Below, one piece after another: positions 1-10,864 of a stretch of 64,000 nucleotides of DNA; position 1 is the stretch's first letter, and every line of letters starts with the position of its first letter. This stretch comes from Trematomus loennbergii (Eukaryota > Chordata > Actinopteri > Perciformes > Nototheniidae): positions 1 to 64,000 of the forward strand of contig JAAOOA010000518.1 in the NCBI GenBank assembly GCA_012861695.1, given 5' to 3'. Position numbers and translations under genes: made by a program. The notes beneath the pieces were generated by a model that worked only from the letters and a program-made list of their open reading frames with translations, made no database searches and was not told the DNA's origin.

Positions 1-300
1 TGTGACATCTTAAAGCTGAAAGAGAAAACTAAAGGCTGACGTTTTCGAGGCGGAGAGGGAGTGGAGTGGTTGGTGTTTTGGGAACAAAAGGAGAGGGAGT
101 GAGAGCTACCAGAAAGGCACTGTTTGCCTTCTTGAGTGAAATTGGGGTTGGGAAAATAATTTGACAATGGGTCAGGAAAGATCATAGATTTTTATTTTTG
201 TTTTATTTGTTTCATGTTTTTTGTTGATTTATTTATATTTTTGATTAGATCATAGGTTGAGAGATGGAATGATTATGATGATTCATACTCTTGTACAGTA
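1..300 (+). mobile_element. 3' end of I-clade (Nimb-like) LINE, unit 1
   Basis: The first ~165 bases encode the extreme C-terminus of a LINE ORF2 (the CDIxKAEREKLKADVFEAE region of the zinc-knuckle tail), homologous to 25510-25675, 40460-40620 and 53460-53625. Small deletions (for example in the run after KAERE) break the frame here. AT-rich 3' sequence follows. The rest of the element lies before the window. Confidence 0.75.
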
Positions 301-349
301 GGTGGCGGTATGCACCTTTTAAAATCAAGAGAAGAAGAAGACTGAATGA

Positions 350-689
350 GAGCGGGAGATGGGAGGCGGGGCTTATGGGAACACTCTACTGCGCATGCTC
401 TGTGGGCCCACATCCCGGTACTTCTGCTCTCGACCATGCTCTCAGGCAGGATCCAGTTGTTGTAAAGCTTCCATCAGTCGGAGTCTCTATCAGCTCTCAT
501 TCATATTAATCTGTGATATATTAGAATATAACCCGTTCCTCTCAGGAGAAGAAGAGACGAGAGGAGCTTTAGAACAATTCCACCTCTTCATCCGGGTCCT
601 TATCTGCTGCTAGCTGCTTCATGCTAGGTGGCTAATGCTAGTCGGTGAACATCAACAAACTGAAGAACAAAGAGGAGCAGGAACACCGG
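350..689 (+). promoter_or_regulatory. Promoter and non-coding exon 1 of zinc-finger gene, unit 1
   Basis: A GC box (ggaggcggggc, ~362-372) and an NRF1-like motif (tgcgcatgc, 390-398) suggest a TATA-less promoter. The transcript would run to a donor after 689 (caccgg followed by gtaata). The same block is present in all four units. Start site and non-coding status are inferred; small ORFs here lack coding character. Confidence 0.55.
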
Positions 690-814
690 GTAATACTGTG
701 TACTTTTACTATAATACTGTGTACTTTTACTATAGCACTGAGTTGTTTTACTACTGATAACACTGAGTACTTTAAAACTGATAATACTTGGTACTTTTTT
801 AATTTGGAGCTGTT

Positions 815-1396
815 AATCGATCATTCCTCACAGCAGGCTAACCAAGATGGCAGCGCAGACAGCAGCAGCTAGCTCTCCCGAGTCTTCAGTGTTTTTAACG
901 TGTGTTCGTCTAGTTCACTTCTAACATCCCGAACCGATAGTACCGTCAGGAGTATACAGTACAGTCGTGAGTTCTTGCTGGACAAGGAAATAACAACAAA
1001 ACAAACAATAGACGCCACGCTGGCAGAGGTACTCAGCGGCTTTGGAATACGTTCAACCTCGTGCTGAATAGCCCGCTATTCCGAGCATCATGGCTAATGT
1101 TCGCTCACTGGACAATAACATGGACATCATAAGACTACTCCGGTCGACCCAGAGTGGGATGAGAGAGGGCTGTGTGTACGTTTTGACGGAATCATGGCTA
1201 AATGACAACATCCCAGACTGCCATTCAGCTCGACCGGCTAACATGCTACGCTCAGACAGAGCTACGGTTAGCGGGGGGAGAGCCGCGGTGTGATTGTTTA
1301 CATCAGTGATGCTTGGTGTAGGGACGCTGTGGTTTTCTACAAACACTGTTCGCCGCTGGCGGAGTTTATGTTCGTGAAGTGCAGGCCTTTCCATCT
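815..1396 (+). mobile_element. LINE apurinic endonuclease fragment, unit 1
   Basis: From 1090 the reading frame gives ANVRSLDNNMD, then VYVLTESWLNDNIPD, which matches the N-terminal AP-endonuclease domain of fish L2/CR1-type LINEs: Asn in the first motif and the catalytic Glu of TESWL. The frame breaks near 1217 and 1287, after which WCRDAVVFYKHCSP continues in another frame. The ~270 bases upstream look like the LINE 5' region. No RT follows; the piece ends next to exon 2. Homologous fragments are in units 3 and 4; unit 2 has lost it. Confidence 0.75.
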
Positions 1397-1507
1397 TACC
1401 CTAACCTGCTAGCAGGATGGAGTTAATTTCTTCCCACCTCTGCTGTTAAGCTACTTCTTAGCTGTAGATTGGTTTTGTGTTGACTGTAGTGTTAATACTT
1501 ATTTCAG

Positions 1508-1573
1508 AGACCCAGCAGGAGAAGGAGCACTGAGAGCAGCATGGAGGAGAACAAAGAGACCCCCAGAACTCAG
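1508..1573 (+). CDS. Coding exon 2 (start codon exon), unit 1, first copy
   Basis: The acceptor tatttcag precedes 1508; ATG at 1541; reads MEENKETPRTQ, then cag/gtcagtg donor after 1573. The 33-nt coding part ends in phase 0 and the finger exon at 11742 also opens in phase 0, so splicing would give a continuous N-terminus. The exon is repeated at 5848-5913 in the same unit and present in every unit, which supports its being functional at the time of duplication. Short acidic leaders before fingers are usual in fish zinc-finger genes. Confidence 0.7.
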
Positions 1574-1732
1574 GTCAGTGTTCACTTCGTCACAATATAT
1601 TCCTAACACTGTATCCCTTACACTGGGGTACATTTGTGTTATATAAGGACTTTAAACCTGTACTTTTATTTAAGGAGAAAACAAACTTGAACATTGTGGG
1701 TTTATTTGACAGACTCTTATATTTAGATATGG

Positions 1733-2888
1733 GTTCAGGTGTATATCCGTATGTAGTGTCTCTACTTTAAAGAGTCCTCTCCTGCAGATGTTCAGGTGTA
1801 TATCAGTATGTAGTGTCTCTACTTTAAAGAGTCCTCTCCTGCTGATGTTCAGGTGTATCACTAGTGTCTCTACTTTAAAGAGTCCTCTCCTGCTGATGTT
1901 CAGGTGTATCACTAGTGTCTCTACTTTAAAGAGTCCTCTCCTGCTGATGTTCAGGTGTATCACTAGTGTCTCTACTTTAAAGAGTCCTCTCCTGCTGATG
2001 TTCAGGTGTATTCAGTATGTAGTGTCTCTACTTTAAAGAGTCCTCTCCTGCTGATGTTCAGGTGATATCAGTGTGTAGTGTCTCTACTTTAAAGAGTCCT
2101 CTCCTGCTGATGTTCAGGTGTATCAGTATGTAGTGTCTCTACTTTAAAGAGTCCTCTCCTGCTGATGTTCAGGTGTATATCAGTATGTAGTGTCTCTACT
2201 TTAAAGAGTCCTCTCCTGCTGATGTTCAGGTGTATATCAGTATGTAGTGTCTCTACTTTAAAGAGTCCTCTCCTGCTGATGTTCAGGTGTATCACTAGTG
2301 TCTCTACTTTAAAGAGTCCTCTCCTGCTGATGTTCAGGTGTATATCAGTAGTGTCTCTACTTTAAAGAGTCCTCTCCTGCTGATGTTCAGGTGTATATCA
2401 GTATGTAGGTCTCTACTTTAAAGAGTCCTCTCCTGCTGATGTTCAGGTGTATATCAGTATGTAGTCTCTACTTTAAAGAGTCCTCTCCTGCTGATGTTCA
2501 GGTGTATATCAGTATGTAGTGTCTCTACTTTAAAGAGTCCTCTCCTGCTGATGTTCAGGTGTATCACTAGTGTCTCTACTTTAAAGAGTCCTCTCCTGCT
2601 GATGTTCAGGTGTATATCAGTATGTAGTGTCTCTACTTTAAAGAGTCCTCTCCTGCTGATGTTCAGGTGTATATCAGTATGTAGTGTCTCTACTTTAAAG
2701 AGTCCTCTCCTGCTGATGTTCAGGTGTATATCAGTATGTAGTGTCTCTACTTTAAAGAGTCCTCTCCTGCTGATGTCAGGTGTATATCAGTATGTAGTGT
2801 CTCTACTTTAAAGAGTCCTCTCCTGCTGATGTTCAGGTGTATATCAGTATGTAGTGTCTCTACTTTAAAGAGTCCTCTCCTGCTGATG
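1733..2888 (+). repeat. 57-bp minisatellite array, unit 1, array 1
   Basis: About 20 tandem units of a 57-bp repeat (each contains gtgtctctactttaaagag and cctctcctgctgatgttcag). Shortened ~51-bp variants (gtatcactagtg) and other small deletions occur. The array lies in the intron between exon 2 and the finger exon. It ends at the same flank (gctgatgtag) as in units 3 and 4. Since 57 is divisible by three, the repeat gives spurious long ORFs. Confidence 0.97.
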
Positions 2889-3393
2889 TAGTTTGAATCC
2901 AAAATAGGTACTTTACGTGATTCATGTAGATCTGCAATACAAATATTTTTTTGGGGGGGGGGTCTGGGACCCGGAGTAATCTGCGGCCGGGAGCTGTTAT
3001 GTGCCATCATGAAGCGCATGGTGTTATTTTTTTTATATATTATAATGAAGCGCGAGCTGTGTGCTCGAGTCTTCCTGTCTGTCGGCTGAACTCTGCTGCT
3101 CTGCGATGAGGGTCTAGCTTCAGCAGCTACATTACCTACGGGTGCGTTCGTTAATAGTAACTGTGCGGTCCCGAGTCACTGTGGCACAGACTGGACCGCT
3201 GTTAGAACGAGCCGTTCAGGTGTTCAGTGCAGAGCTCGCTGTCGGAGCGGCAGAGTGTGATGTGAACTGAAACGTTTTTCTGTCGCAATATTATTTAAGG
3301 AATCGTTGAGCTAGCAAACTATTATACATTGTCACTCTGCTAACGTTAGCTTTAGCCTTCGTTTTCTAATAGTTTTTTTCATAGGCTATAAAC
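2889..3393 (+). other. Conserved non-coding block after array 1, unit 1
   Basis: Single-copy-like intronic sequence with a poly-G run (~2951-2962) and a locally CpG-richer stretch (3050-3260). No ORF or splice sites convincing enough to call. It is retained in units 3 and 4 (43383, 56369) and lost in unit 2. Confidence 0.5.
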
Positions 3394-3640
3394 AGTGGTC
3401 GTACAAGTATAGATATTATACTTGAGTAAAAGTAGAAGTACTCAGATCTTTACTAGAATAAAAGTAGAAGTACCAGAGTGTAGGAACAATCCTGCAATCA
3501 AAATGTTCCTCAAGTAAAAGTAGAAAAGTATTATCATCAAAATATAGTGAAAGTAGCGACAGTAAAAGTAGTCATTGTGCAGATTGGTCTATTTCAGAAT
3601 ATATATGATATGTTTTATAATGATTGATCATTCAAGTTTA
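3394..3640 (+). repeat. Interspersed fish repeat (agtaaaagta-type)
   Basis: Sequence with repeated agtaaaagtagaagtac and ctcaagtaaaagtag motifs, followed by the atttcagaat..tgattgatca tail. This composition matches a very abundant teleost interspersed repeat usually classed as a non-autonomous DNA transposon. Both ends are degenerate. Present in all four units. Confidence 0.6.
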
Positions 3641-4265
3641 TCAAAGCTGGTAAAGGTGCAGCTAGTTTGAACGACTTTGTATACTGCAGGGTTGCTTGTG
3701 AATTTACTCCAGAGGCCTGTACTACGAAGCCGGATTTTCGCTTGGCGAGCTAACTTCAGGGAAAACTCTGGGTTTCCGGTCCTACGACGTTGGTTATTTT
3801 CTTAACAGGCTAGCCTGTTGGAGCAGGTTAGGTCCCAGGCTAAGAGGTCAACTCAGTGAAAGCACCGCCTGCTGACCAATCAGAGCTCAGTGTGCAGAGT
3901 TTAAAGCGATCAAGTCATATTACAGGAGAAAGGAAATACAGTTTAGACTGCCGTTGCAGGAAAGACGGCCGGCAAAAATCACAGACTGTGTGAACGTGAA
4001 AATGAATAGAATATCACCTCCCATCTTCAGAGCAATCTGACTATTATAACATTAGCGTTAAGAAAACGTACTTACATATCTGCCACGACATAAGTAACCG
4101 GATCAAGTAACATTAAGCACTGTGAGTGCAGACGTCGATGTGTTCCATTATCATTCATATCACATCACAATGTATCATATATTTCCTATCTGAGTCAGCT
4201 TCTTGAGCCGTATCTGGCCGTGCAACACTCAGTGTCACATACTGTATGCAGAAGTATTATTTTAA
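3641..4265 (+). other. Intronic repeat-derived sequence, unit 1
   Basis: No gene. Contains gaggcctgtactacgaagcc near 3710, a motif common at ends of fish PIF/Harbinger-like repeats, and some inverted segments, but no clean TIR/TSD pair could be read. Confidence 0.4.
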
Positions 4266-5109
4266 AGGAGAGGTGTCATGCTTTTCCGGTTATTACCCGT
4301 CCCTTGTGTGTTATGAAGGTTTTTATGCATGTAAACGGTGTGCAGAGTCAAAATCCTCAAAGTACACCTGTAGCGAGTAAAACTCTAACACAGAAAATAC
4401 CTCCCCAAAACGCCTCGTTGGAGATACGTCATTGTCCATTTGATTCTTCCGGGACGGCATGATGTCAAGCCGTACCCGGAACGAAATGGACCAATCCGTG
4501 GAGCCGTTACGTTAAGCCCCCGCTGATTGGTTCAAATTGACCAATCCACGACTTCCTCACACACACATCTGTGCAGGAGCAGGCAGCTCAGCTGATTTCT
4601 CCTCCCTGGCTGCAGGCTGATAACAGACAGTTGGGATCGCGGCAAAATTCTCTCTGCAGACCCATTCTCTCTGCAGACCCATTCTCTCTGCAGACCCATT
4701 CTCACAGCAGACCCATTCTCAAGCGTTTATCAACCTTTTTCTTACTCAATATCAAGCCACACTTATTGTTTTTACTTCGGCTGTGACTTTGTGTGTGCTC
4801 AGGATGAGTTTGGCTGTGTTTCGCTGTGTATCCTAAACAAGGAAACAACACCTCCACGGAGCTCAGCGCGATTCACAACGTCCCGACCAATCAGAGCACA
4901 CTGTGCTCACAGGGAGGGTGGGGGCTGGAGCTATTGGAGCTACAACGAGCCGTTAAAGGCAGAGAGTGAAATTCAGTGAATACACGTAGTTTACAGAGAT
5001 GCTGTTTGAGAAACCAATGCGAGTTTGGAAAAATGCACAATATAAATCTATTTTAGTAGACCTCAACAATGGAATTATGATCAGTGGAAATGGCCACGAC
5101 ACCTCTCCT
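4266..5109. mobile_element. TTAA-flanked DNA transposon remnant (844 bp), unit 1
   Basis: Terminal inverted repeats AGGAGAGGTGTC(A/G)TG at both ends, each bordered by TTAA (4262-4265 and 5110-5113). TTAA duplication is typical of piggyBac and Kolobok superfamilies; no transposase ORF is present, so it is non-autonomous. An internal 19-bp tandem repeat differs in copy number between units. Homologues: 27252-28149, 44740-45575, 57737-58569. Confidence 0.75.
4649..4722 (+). repeat. 19-bp tandem repeat inside TTAA element, unit 1
   Basis: Three full units of tctctctgcagacccattc plus a degenerate fourth (cacagcagacccattc). Unit 2 has about six, unit 3 four and unit 4 about one, so it is a VNTR. 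Confidence 0.9.
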
Positions 5110-5291
5110 TTAAGCAACATTAAGTTGACGAAACACTCGAGTCAAATGTAATTAAAGTCAGATCCACTCGTGTCGTCGGGGCAGTGATTTCATAAACCTG
5201 TTAATGTACGCATTCAAACACTTTTTCTTTTACCAGCTGTATTCACCTTGCAGGTGCAGCTATGTGACTTTCATCCTGGATAAGTGTTTAA

Positions 5292-5430
5292 GTCAGGGGT
5301 CTGCAACCTTTTTGACCAAAAGAGCCATTTTGCCCCTTTTCCAACACTTTTTTTTGTCTGGAGCCGCAAAACATATTGTTGTATATATTGTTATATCATA
5401 GACAAAAACTACAGTTTTTGCATTTATTAT
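5292..5430 (+). mobile_element. hAT-like terminus remnant, unit 1
   Basis: Begins with caggggtctgcaacc followed by agagccattttg and ggagccgcaaaa, a layout typical of termini of fish hAT elements. The opposite terminus and an 8-bp TSD were not found, so only a fragment is called. Confidence 0.45.
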
Positions 5431-5847
5431 GTATATGTTAACAAGTAAACTAGCTGTTCACACTATTCCTAATATTACCCATAAATATTAGCAGATTCTA
5501 TTTTATTTTTAAAACAATTGATGTAAATACATACACATATCGGTATGTTGTATAAATATTGCAAATCAAAACCTTTATTCACTACTTATTACCAAAAATC
5601 GTAGTTCTATCTCCGGTAATCATGCATTCAAATGTCCCGCCACGAACTTCCGGAACTATTGATTCTCCCTGAACCACGTGACGATCAAGCATTTTGGACT
5701 TCCGTTGTCATAACTCTCTCTCTATATGGCGCTGCCTAACCCTAACCTGCTAGCAGGATGGAGTAATTTCTTCCCACCTCTGCTGTTAAGCTACTTCTTA
5801 GCTGTAGATTGGTTTTGTGTTGACTGTAGTGTTAATACTTATTTCAG
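5431..5847 (+). other. AT-rich intronic sequence before exon 2b, unit 1
   Basis: No gene seen. From about 5738 (ccctaacctgctagcaggat) the sequence repeats 1395-1507, so the second exon 2 arrived together with ~110 bases of its upstream intron. Confidence 0.5.
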
Positions 5848-5913
5848 AGACCCAGACGGAGAAGGAGCACTGAGAGCAGCATGGAGGAGAACAAAGAGAC
5901 CCCCAGAACTCAG
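5848..5913 (+). CDS. Coding exon 2, unit 1, second copy
   Basis: A near-identical repeat of 1508-1573: acceptor tatttcag, ATG at 5881, MEENKETPRTQ, donor gtcagtg. The copies differ at agcagg/agacgg in the 5'UTR. As the copy nearer the finger exon it may be the one used; both could act as alternatives. Nothing in the sequence shows which is transcribed. Confidence 0.65.
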
Positions 5914-6071
5914 GTCAGTGTTCACTTCATCACAATATATTCCTAACACTGCTATCCCTTACACTGGGGTACATTGTGTTATTTAAGGACTTTAAACCTG
6001 TACTTTTGTTTAAGGAGAAAACAACTTGAACATTGTGGTTTTATTTTACAGACTCTTATATTTAGATATGG

Positions 6072-6784
6072 GTTCAGGTGTATATCAGTGTGTAGTGTCT
6101 CTACTTTAAAGAGTCCTCTCCAGCTCAGGTGTATATCAGTATGTAGTGTCTCTACTTTAAAGAGTCCTCTCCTGCTGATGTTCAGGTGTATATCAGTATG
6201 TAGTGTCTCTACTTTAAAGAGTCCTCTCCTGCTGATGTTCAGGTGTATATCAGTATGTAGTGTCTCTACTTTAAAGAGTCCTCTCCTGCTGATGTTCAGG
6301 TGTATATCAGTATGTAGTGTCTCTACTTTAAAGAGTCCTCTCCTGCTGATGTTCAGGTGTATATCAGTATGTAGTGTCTCTACTTTAAAGAGTCCTCTCC
6401 TGCTGATGTTCAGGTGTATATCAGTATGTAGTGTCTCTACTTTAAAGAGTCCTCTCCTGCTGATGTTCAGGTGTATATCAGTATGTAGTGTCTCTACTTT
6501 AAAGAGTCCTCTCCTGCTGATGTTCAGGTGTATATCAGTATGTAGTGTCTCTACTTTAAAGAGTCCTCTCCTGCTGATGTTCAGGTGTATATCAGTATGT
6601 AGTGTCTCTACTTTAAAGAGTCCTCTCCTGCTGATGTTCAGGTGTATATCAGTATGTAGTGTCTCTACTTTAAAGAGTCCTCTCCTGCTGATGTTCAGGT
6701 GTATATCAGTGTGTAGTGTCTCTACTTTAAAGAGTCCTCTCCTGCTGATTTCAGGTGTATATCAGTATGTAGTCTCTTCTTTAA
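6072..6784 (+). repeat. 57-bp minisatellite array, unit 1, array 2
   Basis: About 12 units, much more homogeneous than array 1. It ends at a TTAA inside the repeat's own ctttaaag, where a piggyBac-like element is inserted (6785). A 294-codon ORF spans it (5974-6858) but is only the repeat read in frame. Confidence 0.97.
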
Positions 6785-8978
6785 CCTGTTATGCCCCGGG
6801 GGAAAAAGCGCAGCATCTGCAAGAAACAGCGTCTGAGGGCTTCTTAATATTTAAATGACGAAATGATGGAAACTAGCTCAAAGCTAAATCTGGCACATTT
6901 TAATGTTTTAAGTGTTCATTACTGTGCATTGTCCCTGCCAAATAAACGATTAAATAAATAAAAACCTATTAATGTGTCATACCCACTTAACGGGAAGAAA
7001 CTCAGCTATCAGACAATATTAACCATTTTTAGCAAAACAAGACATAGGGGTTATAACAAAGGCTCTGAATTAGCCCTGAGCAAAAAATGCTAACACTGAG
7101 CACAGAACTCACGTTAAAATACCCTTATTACTTATCGTATCTGCACAAACAAGATATCGATTAGCAAGCTGAGATTGCACAGATTCATATCATTACTGAC
7201 CGATCCGAACTCGCGACATGAGAAACTAACAAAGACATCACACCACGTAGCATTAGCTAGCCAACACAGCAATATGTCTTACCTTTGTTGTTTTTCCGAT
7301 CAAAAGTTGTCTTCAATGTCATTAAAACGATAAAAACACTGCTGAAGGTTAATCCATAGGTTAATCCAATGTGTCTGTGTCACTTTGAAATGATTTCTGA
7401 TAATCCATCGCAATAAAACTAGTTTTCAGATTTCAGAGCGTAAGATAGGTTTTGCTTTGGTCAACTGCGTGCGCATTGCCTCCACTTCTCAATGGTAACG
7501 TGTGTGTGGAAATTCCACTTTGATTATATTGGCTCTAACGGTTCAAAAGAGATGTCAATCATCAAAATCGACCAATGGGTTCCAGAGAAACGGCAAATAC
7601 TCCCATTTCCACCCAAATGACCCCAGAGGTGGGATTTCTTTTGGTGCTAAATCTCTCTAAAAACGTCAAATGTCGCTTGTTTTGCATCAATCTTGATACA
7701 GGGTACTTATTATGTTATAGTTTGGATTCCTAAAGCTTTTAGTCTACTATCCCATCATTCAAGGGTGGTTTTCACAATAAGTAATGGTTTATTTTTGGAC
7801 GGACACTATAATTTACTTTTTTTTACTATGTTCAATCTGAAAAATTTAAAAAAGATCTATATTGATTCTGACTTTTCTACATCCAACTCAAAGGTTTATC
7901 ATTGCTTTGAGAAGAAAGATTATTAATGTATCCCTTTTTAGAAGTGAAGATATTGTCATTTGTTCTGTGACCTGTGAGTTGGATGTAGAAGAGTCAGAAT
8001 CAATGTAGATAATTTAAAAGTAAATTAAGATTGAACATAGTAAAAACAAAAAAAAGTTATAGTGTCCGTCCAAAAAAAAGACATTACTTATAGTGAAAAC
8101 CACCCTTGAATGATGGGATCTAAACTATAACATATAAGTACTCTGTATCAAGTTTGATGCAAAACAAGTGACATTTGACCTTTTTAGAGAGATTTAGCAC
8201 AAAAAAACACTTCTGGGGTCATTTGGGTGGATTTGACATATCTCTGGCCCCCCTTGGTTGATTTTGATGATTGACATCTCTTTTTAGCCGTTAGAGCCAA
8301 TGGAATCGAGGGGAGGTTCCACATTCACTCCTTAGTTGGTAATGTGTGTGAGTGATGCGTAGCCAGAATACCCAAAACGGGATGCTGTCATACACTCTGG
8401 TAGCTATCGTTAACAGCTAACATGAAAACTCAGTTTTTGACCTAAAAATGGAATTATGGATTATTAGTCATCAAGTGACAGACACATTGGATTAACCTAT
8501 GGATTAACCTTCAGCTGCTTTTTTCTCGTTGTAATGCCATTGAACACAACTTTTGATCAGAATAACAGCAAAAGGTAAGCATATCTCCGATTTTGCTCCA
8601 TGAAGCTACAAGGTGTGATTTATGGTTTTGCTTCTCATGTCGCGAGTTCTGATCGGTCAGTGATGATACTTATGTCTGGAATCTCAGCTTGCTAGCAAAG
8701 CTTGTATGTGCAGATCCGATAAGTAATAAAGTATTTATACCTAGAGTTCTGTGCTAAGTGCGTTAGCATTTTTTATCCGCTCAGTGCTCATTTAGACGCT
8801 TCTTGTGAGACTTGTTTTGTTTCGTTAAAATTGATCATATCGTCAGTTAGCTGAGTTTCTTTCCGTTAAGTGAATATAACACATTCATAGTTTATTAAAT
8901 GTTAAGAAGCCCTGAGACACAGTTTCATGAAAAAAGAGCCCGTAGCCCCTGCCAGGGGGGTCTATGGGGCTTAACAGG
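6785..8978. mobile_element. Fold-back piggyBac-like TTAA element (2.2 kb), unit 1
   Basis: Starts CCTGTTATGCCCC after TTAA (6781-6784) and ends ..GGGGCTTAACAGG before TTAA (8979-8982). Flanking sequence on both sides is 57-bp minisatellite, so the target was the repeat's own TTAA. The two halves (to ~7965 and from ~7980) are inverted, diverged copies: for example the gtgctaaatctctc..ggtggttttcac block of the left arm recurs inverted in the right arm. No transposase ORF. It could be two sister elements joined head-to-head or a true fold-back element. Confidence 0.75.
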
Positions 8979-9657
8979 TTAAAGAGTCCTCTCCTGCTGA
9001 TGTTCAGGTGTATATCAGTATGTAGTGTCTCTACTTTAAAGAGTCCTCTCCTGCTGATGTTCAGGTGTATATCAGTATGTAGTGTCTATACTTTAAAGAG
9101 TCCTCTCCTGCTGATGTTCAGGTGTATATCAGTATGTAGTGTCTCTACTTTAAAGAGTCCTCTCCTGCTGATGTTCAGGTGTATATCAGTATGTAGTGTC
9201 TCTACTTTAAAGAGTCCTCTCCTGCTGATGTTCAGGTGTATATCAGTATGTAGTGTCTCTACTTTAAAGAGTCCTCCTGCTGATGTTCAGGTATATCAGT
9301 ATGTAGTGTCTCTACTTTAAAGAGTCCTCTCCTGCTGATGTTCAGGTGTATATCAGTATGTAGTGTCTCTACTTTAAAGAGTCCTCTCTGCTGATGTTCA
9401 GGTGTATATCAGTATGTAGTGTCTCTACTTTAAAGAGTCCTCTCCTGCTGATGTTCAGGTGTATATCAGTATGTAGTGTCTCTACTTTAAAGAGTCCTCT
9501 CCTGCTGATGTTCAGGTGTATATCTATGTATGTCTCTACTTTAAAGAGTCCTCTCCTGCTGATGTTCAGGTGTATATCAGTATGTAGTGTCTCTACTTTA
9601 AAGAGTCTCTCCTGCTGATGTTCAGGTGTATATCAGTATGTAGTATCTCTTCTTTAA
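8979..9657 (+). repeat. 57-bp minisatellite array, unit 1, array 3
   Basis: About 12 units between two TTAA elements; arrays 2 and 3 were probably one array before the 6785-8978 insertion. It ends at the TTAA (9654-9657) used by the next element. Confidence 0.95.
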
Positions 9658-10860
9658 CCTGTTATACCCCATTCGGGGGAAAAAGCGCAGCATCTGCAAG
9701 AAACAGCGTCTGAGGGCTTCTTAATATTTAAATGACGAAATGATGGAAACTAGCTCAAAGCTAAATCTGACACATTTGAATGTTTTAAGTGTTCATTACT
9801 GTGCATTGTCCCTGCCAAATAAACGATTAAATAAATAAAACCTATTAATGTGTCATACCCACTTAACTGGAAGAAACTCAGCTATCAGACAATATTAACC
9901 ATTTTTAGCAAAACAAGACATAGGGTTATAACAAAGGCTCTGAATTAGCCCTGAGCAAAAAAATGCTAACACTTAGCACAGAACTCACGTTAAAATACCC
10001 TTATTACTTATCGGATCTGCAAAAACAAGATATCGATTAGCAAGCTGAGATTGCACAGATTCGTATCATTACTGACCGATCCGAACTCGCGACATGAGAA
10101 ACTAACAAAGACATCACACCACGTAGCATTAGCTAGCCAACACAGCAATATGTCTTACCTTTGTTGTTTTCCGATCAAAAGTTGTCTTCAATGGCATTAA
10201 AACGATAAAAACGCTGCTGAAGGTTAATCCATAGGTTAATCCAATGTGTCTGTGTCACTTTGAAATGATTTCTGATAATCCATCACCAATAAAACTAGTT
10301 TTCAGATTTCAGAGCATAAGGTTTCGCTTTGGGCAAACTGCGTGCGCATTGCCTCCAATGGTAACGTGTGTATGTGGAAATTCCACTTTGGTTCTATTGG
10401 CTCTAACGGTTCAAAAGAGATGTCAATCATCAAAATCGACCAATGGGTTCCAGAGAAACGGCAAATACTCCCATTTCCACCCAAATGACCCCAGAGGTGG
10501 GATTTCTTTTGCTAAATCTCTCTAAAAACGTCAAATGTCGCTTGTTTTGCATCAATCTTGATACAGGGTACTTATTATGTTGTAGTTTGGATTCCTAAAG
10601 CTTTTAGTCTACTATCCCATCATTCAAGGGTGGTTTTCACAATAAGTAATGGTTTATTTTTGGACGGATGTTCAATCTGAATTTTTTTTAAAAAGATCTA
10701 TATTGATTCTGACTTTTCTACATCCAACTCAAAGGTTTATCATTGCTTTGAGAAGAAAGATATTAATTTATCCCTTTTTAGAAGTGAAGATATTGTCATT
10801 TGTTCTGGGAATGTCATTTTCGAGCCTGAGACCTGAAAAACAGGCTTGGGCCTTAACAGG
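9658..10860. mobile_element. piggyBac-like TTAA element (1.2 kb), unit 1
   Basis: TTAA at 9654-9657 and 10861-10864; termini CCTGTTATACCCC and (inverted) CCTGTTAAGGCCC. The left end lies in a minisatellite unit; the right flank (agatatcagctt) is unique intron. Matches the left arm of the 2.2-kb fold-back element. Non-autonomous; the ORFs inside are short and unconvincing. Orthologous insertions: 46119-47347 and a truncated one at 31600-32125. Confidence 0.75.
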
Positions 10861-10864
10861 TTAA

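Noticed and set aside
5974..6858. 294-codon ORF of repeated MFRCISVCSVSTLKSPLLL and similar ORFs in all arrays
   Set aside because: It is the 57-bp minisatellite read in frame. The same arrays give a different periodic ORF on the other strand, and copies with 1-bp changes break it. No codon bias or start context supports it.
6785..10860. Search for a piggyBac transposase in the TTAA elements
   Set aside because: No ORF with a DDD-type domain is visible; ORFs are under ~120 codons, so all copies are treated as non-autonomous.
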